DNA of 64,000 nucleotides from Paucisalibacillus globulus (GTDB lineage Bacteria; Bacillota; Bacilli; Bacillales; Amphibacillaceae), in NCBI RefSeq assembly GCF_900184735.1, contig NZ_LT855387.1, positions 119,099 through 183,098 of the forward strand, given 5' to 3'. The notes beneath the pieces are model-generated. The model was not told the DNA's origin. It saw only the letters and a program-made list of their open reading frames with translations, and ran no database searches. Position numbers and translations under genes: made by a program. Below, in pieces: positions 17,642 to 26,591 of this stretch; position 1 is the stretch's first letter, and every line of letters begins with the position of its first letter.

Positions 17642-18634
17642 TTACTCTTCATACACATACTTTAATGCATCCTCTGGTTCTGCATATGGTGCGTTCTCTG
17701 CATAGTCAGTTGCATCATTTACAATGTTATTAATTTCATTTGTAATTTGTACTTCAATTTCATCGGTTAAAATATCTAACTCTTTTAAATAAGTAGCAAA
17801 TGTAAAAATAGAATCTAGTTTTTTAGCCTCATCTACTTCTTCTTTATCACGATACGCTCGGTCATCATCATCACTTGAGTGAGCGGTCAATCGATAAGAA
17901 ACAGCTTCAACTAGTGTTGGCCCTTCCCCATTTAACGCCCTTTCTCGAGCTTCCTTCACAATTTTATAAACTTCTAACGGATCATTCCCATCTACCGTAA
18001 ATCCTGGCATCCCGTAGCCAAGTGCTCTATCAGAAACTTTTTCATTACCTAGTTGTTTATTACTAGGAACTGAAATAGCATACTTATTATTTTCTACCAT
18101 TGTAATAACAGGCAGCTTATGCACACCTGCAAAGTTTAACCCTTCATGGAAATCTCCTTGGTTAGATGACCCTTCCCCTAAAGTAACAAATGAAACTAGA
18201 TCCTTTTTTTCCATTTTAGCAGCAAGCGCTACGCCCACCGCATGTGGTACCTGGGTTGTAACTGGTGATGATCCTGTTAATATTCGGTTCTTTTTTTGTC
18301 CAAAGTGACTAGGCATTTGTCGACCACCTGAATTTGGATCCTCTGCTTTCGCAAAAGCAGAAAGCATTAGTTCACGTGCAGTCATACCAAATGCAAGTAC
18401 AACTCCCATATCCCGATAATATGGCGCCACATAGTCTTCCGTTCTATTTAGAGCAAATGACGCTCCAACTTGAGCAGCTTCCTGACCTTGACATGATATT
18501 ACAAAAGGAATTTTACCTGCTCGGTTTAATAACCACATTCTTTCATCAAGTTTTCTAGCCAGAAGCATCGTTCTATACATTTCTAACACTTGTTCATTCG
18601 ATAGTCCAAGTTCTTCATGACGATTTGTAGCCAT
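17642..18634 (-). CDS. bkdAA: Branched-chain alpha-keto acid dehydrogenase E1 alpha (BkdAA)
   Basis: A 330-residue thiamine-diphosphate-binding subunit. The TPP motif runs from GEGSSNQGDFHEGLNFA to ENNKYAIS (about 152-188). The phosphorylation-loop-like TAHSSDDDD region follows, and is the usual heterotetramer interface. It takes the 2-keto acids of Leu, Ile and Val. Start ATG with GGGAGGG upstream. It lies 37 bases downstream of lpdV. Confidence 0.94.
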   Translation of the reverse strand: MATNRHEELGLSNEQVLEMYRTMLLARKLDERMWLLNRAGKIPFVISCQGQEAAQVGASFALNRTEDYVAPYYRDMGVVLAFGMTARELMLSAFAKAEDPNSGGRQMPSHFGQKKNRILTGSSPVTTQVPHAVGVALAAKMEKKDLVSFVTLGEGSSNQGDFHEGLNFAGVHKLPVITMVENNKYAISVPSNKQLGNEKVSDRALGYGMPGFTVDGNDPLEVYKIVKEARERALNGEGPTLVEAVSYRLTAHSSDDDDRAYRDKEEVDEAKKLDSIFTFATYLKELDILTDEIEVQITNEINNIVNDATDYAENAPYAEPEDALKYVYEE

Positions 18635-18671
18635 AATTGGTCCCTCCCTTAACTAATTAACGCTCTATACA

Positions 18672-20093
18672 TTAACCATGTATTTGTAACCCTTCAACGG
18701 CAAGTGCTGCTTCACCCATAATCTCTGACAAAGTTGGGTGTGGATGTACACTATGTGAAATCTCCCATGGAGTGGCATCTAATAATTTCGCTAGTCCTGC
18801 CTCTGATATCATATCTGTAACATGTGGTCCTACCATATGTACACCTAGAAGGTCTTCATTTTCTTTGTTCATAATAATCTTTACGAATCCATCTGTTTCT
18901 CCATGAACTAATGCTTTACCTATTGCTTTGAACGGGAACTTCCCTACTTTAATATCAAAACCATTATCCTTTGCTTGTTGCTCGGTAAGGCCTACACTTG
19001 CAGCTTCTGGGTTGGAATATATACAAGCTGGAATATTATTATAATTTAACAACTCTGGCTTTTTGCCACTCATATGTTCCACTGCTACTATCCCTTCGTG
19101 AGATGCAACATGAGCAAGTTGCATTCCACCTATTACATCACCAATAGCATACATATGGGATTCTTTTGTTTGATAAAATCCAGACGTTTTAATAACGCCA
19201 TTTTCAACTACAATATCCGTATTCTCCAATCCGATATTTGTAATGTTTGCTTGTCTTCCAACAGATACTAATATCTTTTCCGCAGAGAATACCTGTTTTG
19301 CATTTTCAACCTCAGCTTCAATGGTAACACCATTCTCCTTTTGCAGAGTATCTGGTAAAACTTTTGCCTTTTTCACAAAAGTAACACCTTTTCGTTTTAA
19401 TTGTCTTTCAACTTCTCGCGCAACATCATGGTCTTCGGTTGGTAAGATTTGATTTAAAAATTCTAAAACGGTAACATTGACACCAAAATCAGCTAACATA
19501 GAAGCCCATTCTATTCCAATAACACCTCCACCCACAATAATGATGGACTGTGGTAGTGTTTCCATTTCAAGTGCCTCATCAGAGGTTAAAACATGTGTAC
19601 CATCAACTTCAAGCCCCGGTAACGTTCTTGGAGAAGAGCCTGTCGCAATTAAAACGTTCTTTGGAACAAGCATAGTATTCTCGTCCCCATTTTCATATTC
19701 AATTGAAATTGTACCTGGAAGTGGTGAAAAGATACTCGGCCCAAGAATTCTACCGAACCCTTTAAATATGTCAATTTTCCCCTTTTTCATAAGGGCTATC
19801 ACGCCAGCATGAAGCGTATCAATTATCCCGCTCTTTCTTTGTTGAACTTTTGTGAAATCCAACTCTACATTACCTGTCGTAATTCCAAACTCTTCACTGT
19901 TTTTCGTCTGTCTAAATACTTCTGCACTCCGTAGTAGGGATTTAGATGGTATACATCCTCTATGGAGACAAGTGCCACCTAATTCTTCTTTTTCTACAAT
20001 TGCCACTTTCATTCCAAGCTGTGAGGCACGAATTGCAGCAACATAACCACCTGTTCCGCCACCAAGAACTACTAAATCATATTCTTCTGCCAT
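18672..20093 (-). CDS. lpdV: Dihydrolipoamide dehydrogenase of the Bkd complex (LpdV)
   Basis: A 473-residue FAD flavoprotein, E3 of the branched-chain complex. FAD motif GGGTGG at 11-16, redox-active Cys42 and Cys47 (GGTCLHRGCIP), NAD motif VGGGVIGIEWA and the C-terminal HPHPTLSE with the His-Glu pair. It reoxidises lipoamide and reduces NAD. It lies 13 bases after bcd with no butyrate kinase gene between them, unlike B. subtilis. Confidence 0.94.
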   Translation of the reverse strand: MAEEYDLVVLGGGTGGYVAAIRASQLGMKVAIVEKEELGGTCLHRGCIPSKSLLRSAEVFRQTKNSEEFGITTGNVELDFTKVQQRKSGIIDTLHAGVIALMKKGKIDIFKGFGRILGPSIFSPLPGTISIEYENGDENTMLVPKNVLIATGSSPRTLPGLEVDGTHVLTSDEALEMETLPQSIIIVGGGVIGIEWASMLADFGVNVTVLEFLNQILPTEDHDVAREVERQLKRKGVTFVKKAKVLPDTLQKENGVTIEAEVENAKQVFSAEKILVSVGRQANITNIGLENTDIVVENGVIKTSGFYQTKESHMYAIGDVIGGMQLAHVASHEGIVAVEHMSGKKPELLNYNNIPACIYSNPEAASVGLTEQQAKDNGFDIKVGKFPFKAIGKALVHGETDGFVKIIMNKENEDLLGVHMVGPHVTDMISEAGLAKLLDATPWEISHSVHPHPTLSEIMGEAALAVEGLQIHG

Positions 20094-20106
20094 TAATACC
20101 TACCCC

Positions 20107-21204
20107 TTACCTTCTGCTTAATGTATGATGTCCATTTAATAGAAACTGACCTCTGGATTTCCTAACTGATTCAATTCTTTCCTCTGCCATTCTATCTGCA
20201 GCAAGATAGGTTGGAATATTATCCCGTTTTGATATATCAAAGACTTTACGTAAATTATCATAGATCGTTTCCACTTTTTTCATTGCTCTTGCTTGGTTAT
20301 ATCCATTCAATTCATCTGCAACATTAATTACACCACCAGCATTAATTACATAATCAGGTGCATAAACAATTCCTTTTTCATATAAAATATCGCCATGTTC
20401 CGTTGTTTTAAGTTGGTTGTTTGCAGAACCTGCTACCACTTTTACTTTCAAACGAGGGATAGTATCATCATTTATTGTCGCACCTAAAGCACAAGGAGCA
20501 TATATATCACAATCCACGTCATAAATATCATCTGGATCAACTGCTTTTGCACCAAAAGCTTCAACTGCCCGATTTGCAGCTGCCTTATTAATATCCGTCA
20601 CGATTAATTTTGCGCCTTCTTTATGTAAGTACTCGCACAATGAATAAGCAACATTACCGACACCTTGGACTGCAACAGTCTTTCCTTCCAACGAATCATC
20701 ACCAAATGCCTCTAATGCAGCAGCTTTAATTCCTCTATATACACCATAAGCAGTAACTGGTGATGGATTTCCTGATGACCCCGAGGTTTCTGCAGAAATT
20801 CCAGTAACAAAATCAGTTTCTTGATGGATAATATCCATATCTTCCTCAGTTGTACCTACATCTTCAGCTGTTATATATCTACCATTTAAACCTTGTATGT
20901 ATCTCCCAAATGCACGAAACATTTCTGGATTTTTATCTTTTCTTGGATCACCTATAATAACTGTTTTTCCGCCACCTAAATTCAATCCAGCAGCAGCATT
21001 TTTATATGTCATACCTCTTGCTAAACGTAATGCATCTATAATTGCTTCTTCTTCAGAAGCATATGTCCACATTCTCGTACCACCGAGAGCAGGCCCTAAA
21101 GTTGTGTCGTGTATTGCAATAATTGCTTTCAAGCCAGAATTCTTATCTTGACAAAATACTAGTTGTTCGTAATCATATGCTTCCATACTTCTGAAAATAT
21201 CCAT
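20107..21204 (-). CDS. bcd: Leucine dehydrogenase (Bcd/YqiT)
   Basis: A 365-residue NAD-dependent amino-acid dehydrogenase that deaminates Leu, Ile and Val to the keto acids used by Bkd. The GLNLGGGK segment and catalytic Lys68 and Lys80 match leucine dehydrogenases. The Rossmann motif is in [11 protein letters not shown]. First gene of the leftward operon bcd-lpdV-bkdAA-bkdAB-bkdB-(brxB), start ATG with GAGGAGGA upstream. A CcpA-like cre lies about 165 bases upstream. No ptb, buk or bkdR is present. Confidence 0.93.
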   Translation of the reverse strand: MDIFRSMEAYDYEQLVFCQDKNSGLKAIIAIHDTTLGPALGGTRMWTYASEEEAIIDALRLARGMTYKNAAAGLNLGGGKTVIIGDPRKDKNPEMFRAFGRYIQGLNGRYITAEDVGTTEEDMDIIHQETDFVTGISAETSGSSGNPSPVTAYGVYRGIKAAALEAFGDDSLEGKTVAVQGVGNVAYSLCEYLHKEGAKLIVTDINKAAANRAVEAFGAKAVDPDDIYDVDCDIYAPCALGATINDDTIPRLKVKVVAGSANNQLKTTEHGDILYEKGIVYAPDYVINAGGVINVADELNGYNQARAMKKVETIYDNLRKVFDISKRDNIPTYLAADRMAEERIESVRKSRGQFLLNGHHTLSRR

Positions 21205-21367
21205 TCCTTTTCCTCCTCATACATTGATATTCTTTATTTAAACTCTTACCGATAGTCAGCAGGAGCTATCAATAACATAATTGCATGACGCTATATAACT
21301 AACTCAGTAGAGCTAGTTTCGATTCCATTCTATCCTATTATAATACAAAATAACTACAAACGGAAAA

Positions 21368-21381
21368 TGAAAGCGCTTTAA
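21368..21381 (-). promoter_or_regulatory. cre-like site upstream of bcd
   Basis: TGAAAGCGCTTTAA closely matches the CcpA operator consensus TGWAARCGYTWNCW (one end mismatched). The identical 14-mer, in the opposite orientation, occurs upstream of accB at 36180-36193. Carbon-catabolite control of branched-chain amino-acid breakdown is plausible. The gene-poor stretch 21205-21592 otherwise shows only AT-rich promoter-like sequence for the divergent bcd and yqzF genes. Confidence 0.55.
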
Positions 21382-21592
21382 TTATTAAATACTTAAAAAA
21401 TGTTTTTTAAATATTTAAAATTATGGTGCTTTTCTTGATATTTAATATGTTAATAAGTACTCTACTTTTCTATCATACGTTATGATTGGAATTATGGCAA
21501 ATCAAAATTTTTTAACTATCTTTTCCCTTTTGGTATACTTATGAATTATACTAGAAGGATATATTTCACAATAATTAATTAAAGGAGTAAAA

Positions 21593-21832
21593 ATGATTAG
21601 ATTAATCGCTGTCATTCTAATTTTCATACCAGGAGTTATTGCTGCAATCGGTATTAAGCTAATGAGAGACACATTATTTGATGACTTTCATCCTATATTT
21701 ATCCATACGGGTATTCAGTTTGCTATTGGTTTAATACTTTTCATTGGCGGATTAGCCTTTTTAGGTGGGTTTATCATACATCGTGATCGCAAAAAACAGT
21801 TAGAACAAAAACAGAAAAAAGAATTAAACTAA
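21593..21832 (+). CDS. yqzF: DUF2627 membrane protein (YqzF)
   Basis: A 79-residue protein with two hydrophobic segments (about 2-22 and 43-65), a short acidic outer loop containing DTLFDDFHP, and a very basic C-terminal tail (HRDRKKQLEQKQKK). This matches the conserved Bacillus DUF2627 family (YqzF). Function unknown. ATG with TTAAAGGAG upstream; 27 bases before the aspartokinase gene. Confidence 0.75.
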   Translation: MIRLIAVILIFIPGVIAAIGIKLMRDTLFDDFHPIFIHTGIQFAIGLILFIGGLAFLGGFIIHRDRKKQLEQKQKKELN

Positions 21833-21859
21833 TTTGCATCTCTGGGGAGAGGATCATTC

Positions 21860-23200
21860 ATGAAGGTAGCAAAATTTGGGGGCAGTTCTGTAGCAAATGC
21901 TACACAAATTAGGAAAGTCGGAGAAATAATAAAGAGTGATTCAGATCGTAAATTTATCGTCGTTTCCGCTCCAGGTAAACGATATAAAGATGACACGAAA
22001 ATTACTGACTTACTTATTAATTTAGAGAAAGATTTTCGTACAAATAATCAATATGAAAATATTTTAAATACTATCATGAGTAGATTTGATGAGATTATTC
22101 AAGAATTACAAATATCTCCTACTATTCTTGATGGAATTCAAGAAGACTTTTTATCCATATTGAATCAGCAACCTTTTAATAGTGATGCCTTAAAATCAAT
22201 TGGTGAAGATAGTTCGGCAAAGATAGTTAGTTCTTATTTAAATTCTATCGGTATTAAAGCTCATTACATTAACCCTAAAACAGCGGGAATTCTTGTATCA
22301 GATGAACCGGGAAATGCTCAAATATTACCTGAAAGCTTTAATCAGATTTACAAATTAAGGGAAATAGATGGTGTCTTGGTAATCCCTGGTTTCTTTGGAT
22401 ATACCGTTGATGGAAAATTAGTTACTTTTTCAAGAGGTGGGTCAGATATTACTGGATCTATTATTGCAGCAGGTATACAAGCTACATTATACGAAAACTT
22501 CACTGATGTAGATTCTGTTTATTCTGTCAATCCTAATATCGTGAAAAATCCGAAAGAAATTAAAACTCTAACATACAAAGAAATGCGAGAATTATCATAT
22601 GCAGGGTTCTCTGTCTTTCATGATGAGGCGTTAATTCCAGCTTTTAAACGAGGTATACCCGTAACAATCAAAAATACAAATAATCCTCATCTACCAGGAA
22701 CTTCGGTCGTCGCGACGAAAGAAGAAAAAAACAAATGTGTTGTTGGGATTGCCAGTGATACAGGGTTTAGTACACTGTATGTTAGTAAATATTTAATGAA
22801 CCGAGAGTTAGGCTTCGGTCGTAAGCTTTTTGAAATACTTGAGGATGAGAACATCTCTTTTGAACATGCTCCTTCAGGTATTGACGATTTATCAGTTATT
22901 ATACGCGAAAGACAATTTACTTCGGATAATGAAAAAAAAGTAATTGAAAGAATTAATTATGAACTACACCCAGACACAGTGTCGATTAAGCATGGACTTG
23001 CATTAATTATGATTGTTGGAGAAGGTATGATGAACACCATTGGTATTGCGCAAAAAGCTACAAATGCATTAACATCTGTAAATGTAAACATTAAGATGAT
23101 AAACCAAGGATCATCTGATGTTTCGATGATGTTTGGTATTGAAGCTAGTGACTTAGAAACGGCTATTCAATCATTATATAAAGCATTTTTTGAAGATTAG
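21860..23200 (+). CDS. Aspartate kinase (monofunctional, class III-like)
   Basis: A 446-residue aspartokinase that phosphorylates aspartate at the head of the Lys/Thr/Met pathway. N-terminal KFGGSSV (4-10), the SRGGSDITG motif near 192-200 and NFTDVDSVYS, then two C-terminal ACT domains (about 290-446) for allosteric control. Length and lack of an internal second start resemble the B. subtilis YclM (threonine-linked) enzyme rather than the two-subunit LysC. The effector cannot be read from sequence. SD GGGGAGAGG precedes the ATG. Confidence 0.88.
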   Translation: MKVAKFGGSSVANATQIRKVGEIIKSDSDRKFIVVSAPGKRYKDDTKITDLLINLEKDFRTNNQYENILNTIMSRFDEIIQELQISPTILDGIQEDFLSILNQQPFNSDALKSIGEDSSAKIVSSYLNSIGIKAHYINPKTAGILVSDEPGNAQILPESFNQIYKLREIDGVLVIPGFFGYTVDGKLVTFSRGGSDITGSIIAAGIQATLYENFTDVDSVYSVNPNIVKNPKEIKTLTYKEMRELSYAGFSVFHDEALIPAFKRGIPVTIKNTNNPHLPGTSVVATKEEKNKCVVGIASDTGFSTLYVSKYLMNRELGFGRKLFEILEDENISFEHAPSGIDDLSVIIRERQFTSDNEKKVIERINYELHPDTVSIKHGLALIMIVGEGMMNTIGIAQKATNALTSVNVNIKMINQGSSDVSMMFGIEASDLETAIQSLYKAFFED

Positions 23201-23220
23201 GAATAAAATTTTATAAAAAT

Positions 23221-23256
23221 AAAAAAATTACTGTATATTTCATACAGTAATTTTTT
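23221..23256. terminator. Bidirectional terminator
   Basis: A stem AAATTACTGTAT/ATACAGTAATTT with A- and T-runs on both sides, between the convergent aspartokinase and spo0A genes. Confidence 0.88.
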
Positions 23257-23260
23257 TATT

Positions 23261-24043
23261 TCAGCTGGCTTTATGTTCTAATCGTAGACGGTCTGCTACC
23301 ATTGCAATGAATTCTGAATTGGTTGGTTTCGCCTTTGAGATGCTTACAGTGTAACCAAATAAAGCAGAAATGGAATCAATATTACCACGACTCCAAGCAA
23401 CTTCTATCGCATGGCGTATAGCACGTTCAACACGTGAGGAAGTGGTGTTAAATTTCTTTGCAATATCTGGATATAAAACTTTAGTTATAGAACCTAAAAG
23501 TTCGATATCATTATAAACCATTGTAATAGCTTCCCTTAAATACATATAGCCTTTTATATGTGCTGGCACACCAATCTCATGAATAATATTCGTAATGCTT
23601 GCTTCTAGGTCTTTCTTCTTTCTTTCTTTTTTGACACCGATTGTAGAACGATTCGAAAGTACTGAACGTCCATTAACTTGACGAATCTGTTCTGCAAGGT
23701 TTTCTAAATCAAAAGGCTTCAGAATAAAATAAGATGCTCCTAAGTCCACTGCTTTTTTCATAACCTCTTCTTGCCCGAATGCAGTTAACATAATCACATG
23801 TGGATTGTTATTTGATTTTCCTTTTTCTCTAAGCATATTTAAAACGGCTAATCCATCTACATGTGGCATAATAATGTCTAAAATAAGCACATCTGGTTTT
23901 TTCTCTTCAACTAATGTTAGACAGTCTCTACCGTTATAAGCTACTCCCACAACTTCTATATCAGGTTGTTCCTCAAAAAACTCCTCCATTAAATTTATCA
24001 GATCTCTGTTGTCGTCAACTAAACAAATTGATATCTTATCCAC
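23261..24043 (-). CDS. spo0A: Sporulation master regulator Spo0A
   Basis: A 260-residue response regulator. Receiver domain: acidic pair Asp10-Asp11, phosphorylated Asp56 (LILDIIMPH), Thr87 and Lys109 (ILKPFD). A variable linker ([13 protein letters not shown]) leads to the sporulation-specific DNA-binding domain (about 145-260) with [15 protein letters not shown] and [16 protein letters not shown]. It starts at GTG 24043 with AAAGGAGG upstream; extending to 24076 would place the ribosome-binding site inside the gene. A SigH-type promoter and 0A boxes lie upstream. It is cotranscribed with nothing visible. Confidence 0.96.
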   Translation of the reverse strand: MDKISICLVDDNRDLINLMEEFFEEQPDIEVVGVAYNGRDCLTLVEEKKPDVLILDIIMPHVDGLAVLNMLREKGKSNNNPHVIMLTAFGQEEVMKKAVDLGASYFILKPFDLENLAEQIRQVNGRSVLSNRSTIGVKKERKKKDLEASITNIIHEIGVPAHIKGYMYLREAITMVYNDIELLGSITKVLYPDIAKKFNTTSSRVERAIRHAIEVAWSRGNIDSISALFGYTVSISKAKPTNSEFIAMVADRLRLEHKAS

Positions 24044-24083
24044 AAATGTTCCTCCTTTAGTTCGGTTCATGTCCACTTTATGT

Positions 24084-24110
24084 ATTCGACAAAAGTTCAG
24101 AGATTCCTTC
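24084..24110 (-). promoter_or_regulatory. SigH-type promoter with overlapping 0A box for spo0A
   Basis: On the minus strand GAAGGAATC, 11 bases, then GTCGAAT, matching the sigma-H pattern RNAGGAWWW-N11/12-RNNGAAW with one mismatch. A perfect 0A box (TTTGTCGAA, at 24085-24093) overlaps the -10, about 40 bases before the GTG start. Confidence 0.7.
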
Positions 24111-24213
24111 TTTTTTTAAAAAAACTTTGCTTTTTTTTATTATTTCTTTAAATTGCTTTGTTTTTCTTTTGTTTTCGTGTATATTCGATTAATTATGACA
24201 CAAGATTATTCGT

Positions 24214-24222
24214 TTTGTCGAA
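24214..24222 (+). promoter_or_regulatory. Upstream 0A box
   Basis: A perfect Spo0A-binding consensus TTTGTCGAA, about 120 bases upstream of the promoter-proximal box and in the opposite orientation. It fits autoregulation of spo0A. Confidence 0.6.
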
Positions 24223-24303
24223 AAATATTTAGAGTAAGTAATAAATTGAATAATATAGCTGTACTAAGTGTGGCATGTTTAGAGTTTTTATCGTGTAGTT
24301 GAT

Positions 24304-24995
24304 AGAAACTGCGCGGTATTTTAACCATAGTTAATGAGGATAGTGGAACGATACCGCTCCGGCAGAATACTCCGCTTTCCGCGGGCCCGGCCTCAGCCTC
24401 CTCGAGGAAAGTTCACCTCTCTAGGGGTCTTCGGACACGTGCTATTCCCGCAGGACAAGGAATGCTTCGTCAGCGTAATCATCGCACGAAGAAAATTGTT
24501 CTTTATTTTCGAGGAGTCTCCGTATTCTGCCTGCGCTGGTTTTATTTTCGAGGAGTCTCCGTATTCTGCCTGCGCTGGTTTAGTTTTCTAATTATTATTA
24601 GTTATTGCAACATGTTTTGGATTTATTTGGTTCTATTGCTCTTAATCACTCATCACTAGCGTAGGAAATGCACGGAGACTCCTTGAAAAAGAAAATCACT
24701 TTTTCTGCGTGCGATGTATCGCTTTCGTAGCGTTCCTTGTCCTGCGGGAGGATAGGCATCGGTGAGACCCCGCAAGAGCAAAATAGGGGTTCAAAGACTA
24801 AGAACGCCTCATCCTGAGGCAACGCCTTTGTGACCAACATCCTGTTGGCCCGAGGCTCACCAGCCGCCCGCGGCAAGGTAGACACTGTGAGGTACTTTCG
24901 AACTGATGTCGCCCCTGTGCTGACAGTAAAAGCGGAGTGTATTTCCGTAGCGGGTATGATGAGCTACCATAATGCTTAGTTGCCGCACAGTTTCT
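24304..24995 (+). repeat. GC-rich palindromic repeat element, copy 2 (complete)
   Basis: About 692 bp bounded by inverted ends (AGAAACTGCGCGGTA at left; AGTTGCCGCACAGTTTCT at right, two mismatches to the end of copy 3). Left arm 24304-24579 and right arm 24656-24995 are related as imperfect reverse complements around an AT-rich centre. The left arm has a perfect GGCAGAATAC/GTATTCTGCC closing stem; the right arm has GGAAATGCAC/GTGTATTTCC with one G.U. It carries a 39-bp exact tandem duplication and an extra roughly 150-bp segment in the right arm. Short open frames in it look spurious. Confidence 0.88.
24502..24579. repeat. 39-bp tandem duplication inside repeat copy 2
   Basis: Two exact 39-base units (24502-24540 and 24541-24579), each starting TTTATTTTCGAGGAG and ending GCGCTGGT. 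Copy 3 has a single unit at the matching place, so this is a local duplication in copy 2. Confidence 0.92.
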
Positions 24996-25029
24996 AATAT
25001 AATCCGCTACATATTCCAAAACAGCAAGA

Positions 25030-25078
25030 AATCCAAGCTGATAAGTATCCTTTTACAGAATACTTATTAGCTTGGATT
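25030..25078 (-). terminator. Hairpin terminator after spoIVB
   Basis: A 19-bp stem with one wobble (AATCCAAGCT.../...AGCTTGGATT) two bases past the spoIVB stop. The T-tract on the minus strand is short, so termination strength is uncertain. Confidence 0.65.
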
Positions 25079-25080
25079 GA

Positions 25081-26367
25081 TTAACTAGCTTTTTTATCCT
25101 CTTTTTTATAAATGTCAACGCCTGCATCTTGGAGCATCCATTCTATATGGACTCCGTACCCGCTCGTTGGATCATTTACAAATACGTGGGTAACCGCTCC
25201 TATTACTTTTCCATTTTGGATTATTGGACTTCCACTCATTCCCTGTACAATTCCACCTGTTGCTTCTAATAACTTTTGATCGGTAATTTGTATTACCATT
25301 CCTTTTGTAGCTGGAGATTTTTGTGGTACACTGCTCACAATCTCAACATCAAACTCCTCAACTTTCTCATCATCAATAACCGTTAGAATCTTTGCCGGAC
25401 CTTCTTTAACTTCGTGTGATAACGCGATTGGCATTGGCTGATCATATTTTCCATTTTCTATGGATTGATCTAGTTTACCAAAAATCCCAAAAGGACTGTT
25501 CTTGGTAATCGTGCCAATTCTATTTTCTTTTATAGAAAATTTAGCTTGTTTTTCTCCTGGTGTTCCATTATTTCCTTTTTGGATCGACGTTACAGAAGAT
25601 CTAACAATAGTACCATCATGAATTTCAATTGGTTTCTTCGTATCCATATCGGAGATGACATGTCCAAGAGCACCATATTTTTTTGACTTTGGTTCAAAGA
25701 ATGTCATGGTACCAATACCCGCAGCAGAATCACGGATATACAGCCCGATTCGATATTCATTTTCCTTCTTATCCTTGACTGGTTTTAATTCGGTAGTAAA
25801 GGTTTCTTTTCCCCTTTTCACCTTTACTTCTAATGGTTTCGAAGCTTTTCCGGCCTCTTCGACTATTGGTTTAACATCCTTCATCTCTTCGATTTTTTTC
25901 CCATCTATCTCCATAATAACGTCACCGACTTTAATCTCAGCTTCTTCTCCAGGTGACATCTGTCCATTTTCACCATTTACAAGATGATGACCTACAACTA
26001 ATACACCAAGCGTTTGTAGTTGCACACCTATTGACTGTCCACCAGGGATTACTTTTACATCCTTTAAGACAGAAACATCAACTTTTTTAATTGGAACCCC
26101 GGCTACGGTATACACTAATTGTTGTTCTCCGGGTTCACTAAAGTCAAAACTTGATGCATTAATAGCTTCCTGGTTGTCATTAACAGAAGCATGAACTTGT
26201 ACTGCTTTTCCTAGGCTAGGAACGTTAAGGGGGAACTGATTTTGAAACGTTACAATCTTATTGGGAATGGTAAAATAATTTTGAATCGGGGGCGTAAAAG
26301 GAACAATTAGCAATCCGAGTAGGAGTAGAACTCCAGTAATGATACGAATTTTCTCTATATGTTTCAC
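25081..26367 (-). CDS. spoIVB: SpoIVB serine peptidase
   Basis: A 428-residue forespore-secreted protease that cuts SpoIVFA and so triggers pro-sigma-K processing in the mother cell. One N-terminal membrane segment (about 8-28), a PDZ domain around residues 105-195 (GVLVVGHHL to [10 protein letters not shown]), and a trypsin-like SA-clan domain with the catalytic Ser near 378-380 (GMSGSPI) and the His in LGHVISD. It starts at GTG 26367 with GGAGAG upstream. It lies between recN and spo0A, as in B. subtilis. Confidence 0.94.
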   Translation of the reverse strand: MKHIEKIRIITGVLLLLGLLIVPFTPPIQNYFTIPNKIVTFQNQFPLNVPSLGKAVQVHASVNDNQEAINASSFDFSEPGEQQLVYTVAGVPIKKVDVSVLKDVKVIPGGQSIGVQLQTLGVLVVGHHLVNGENGQMSPGEEAEIKVGDVIMEIDGKKIEEMKDVKPIVEEAGKASKPLEVKVKRGKETFTTELKPVKDKKENEYRIGLYIRDSAAGIGTMTFFEPKSKKYGALGHVISDMDTKKPIEIHDGTIVRSSVTSIQKGNNGTPGEKQAKFSIKENRIGTITKNSPFGIFGKLDQSIENGKYDQPMPIALSHEVKEGPAKILTVIDDEKVEEFDVEIVSSVPQKSPATKGMVIQITDQKLLEATGGIVQGMSGSPIIQNGKVIGAVTHVFVNDPTSGYGVHIEWMLQDAGVDIYKKEDKKAS

Positions 26368-26554
26368 AAATGTCCACTCTCCTTGTTCCTAAACCCATAC
26401 CATGTTTTTATATCTGTACTTCTAATTTGACCTTTAATGGTCATTTTTAAACTGGGAAAAGTTAAGAAAAGATGTGTAACATTTCCTTTACAATATATGT
26501 AAAAGAAAGAAGCTGCCTTCAGCTCTGCTTAAATTGTATTTAAATAAATAATAA

Positions 26555-26578
26555 AGGATTAGAATAACTTCTAATCCT
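26555..26578 (-). terminator. Terminator after recN
   Basis: A 10-bp perfect stem AGGATTAGAA/TTCTAATCCT with a four-base loop, 14 bases past the recN stop, followed by TTTATTATTTATTT on the minus strand. Confidence 0.78.
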
Positions 26579-26591
26579 AAAATAAATTGTG

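Noticed and set aside
21205-21592. Sigma-L (-24/-12) promoter for the bkd operon
   Set aside because: No TTGGCAC-N5-TTGCA-like pair was found on the minus strand upstream of bcd, in line with the missing bkdR.
24334-24591. Open frame of 85 codons inside repeat copy 2
   Set aside because: It lies wholly within the repeat, contains the translated tandem duplication and has no ribosome-binding site. Frames in the other arms (24646-25019, 47703-48193) differ between copies, so coding is not conserved.
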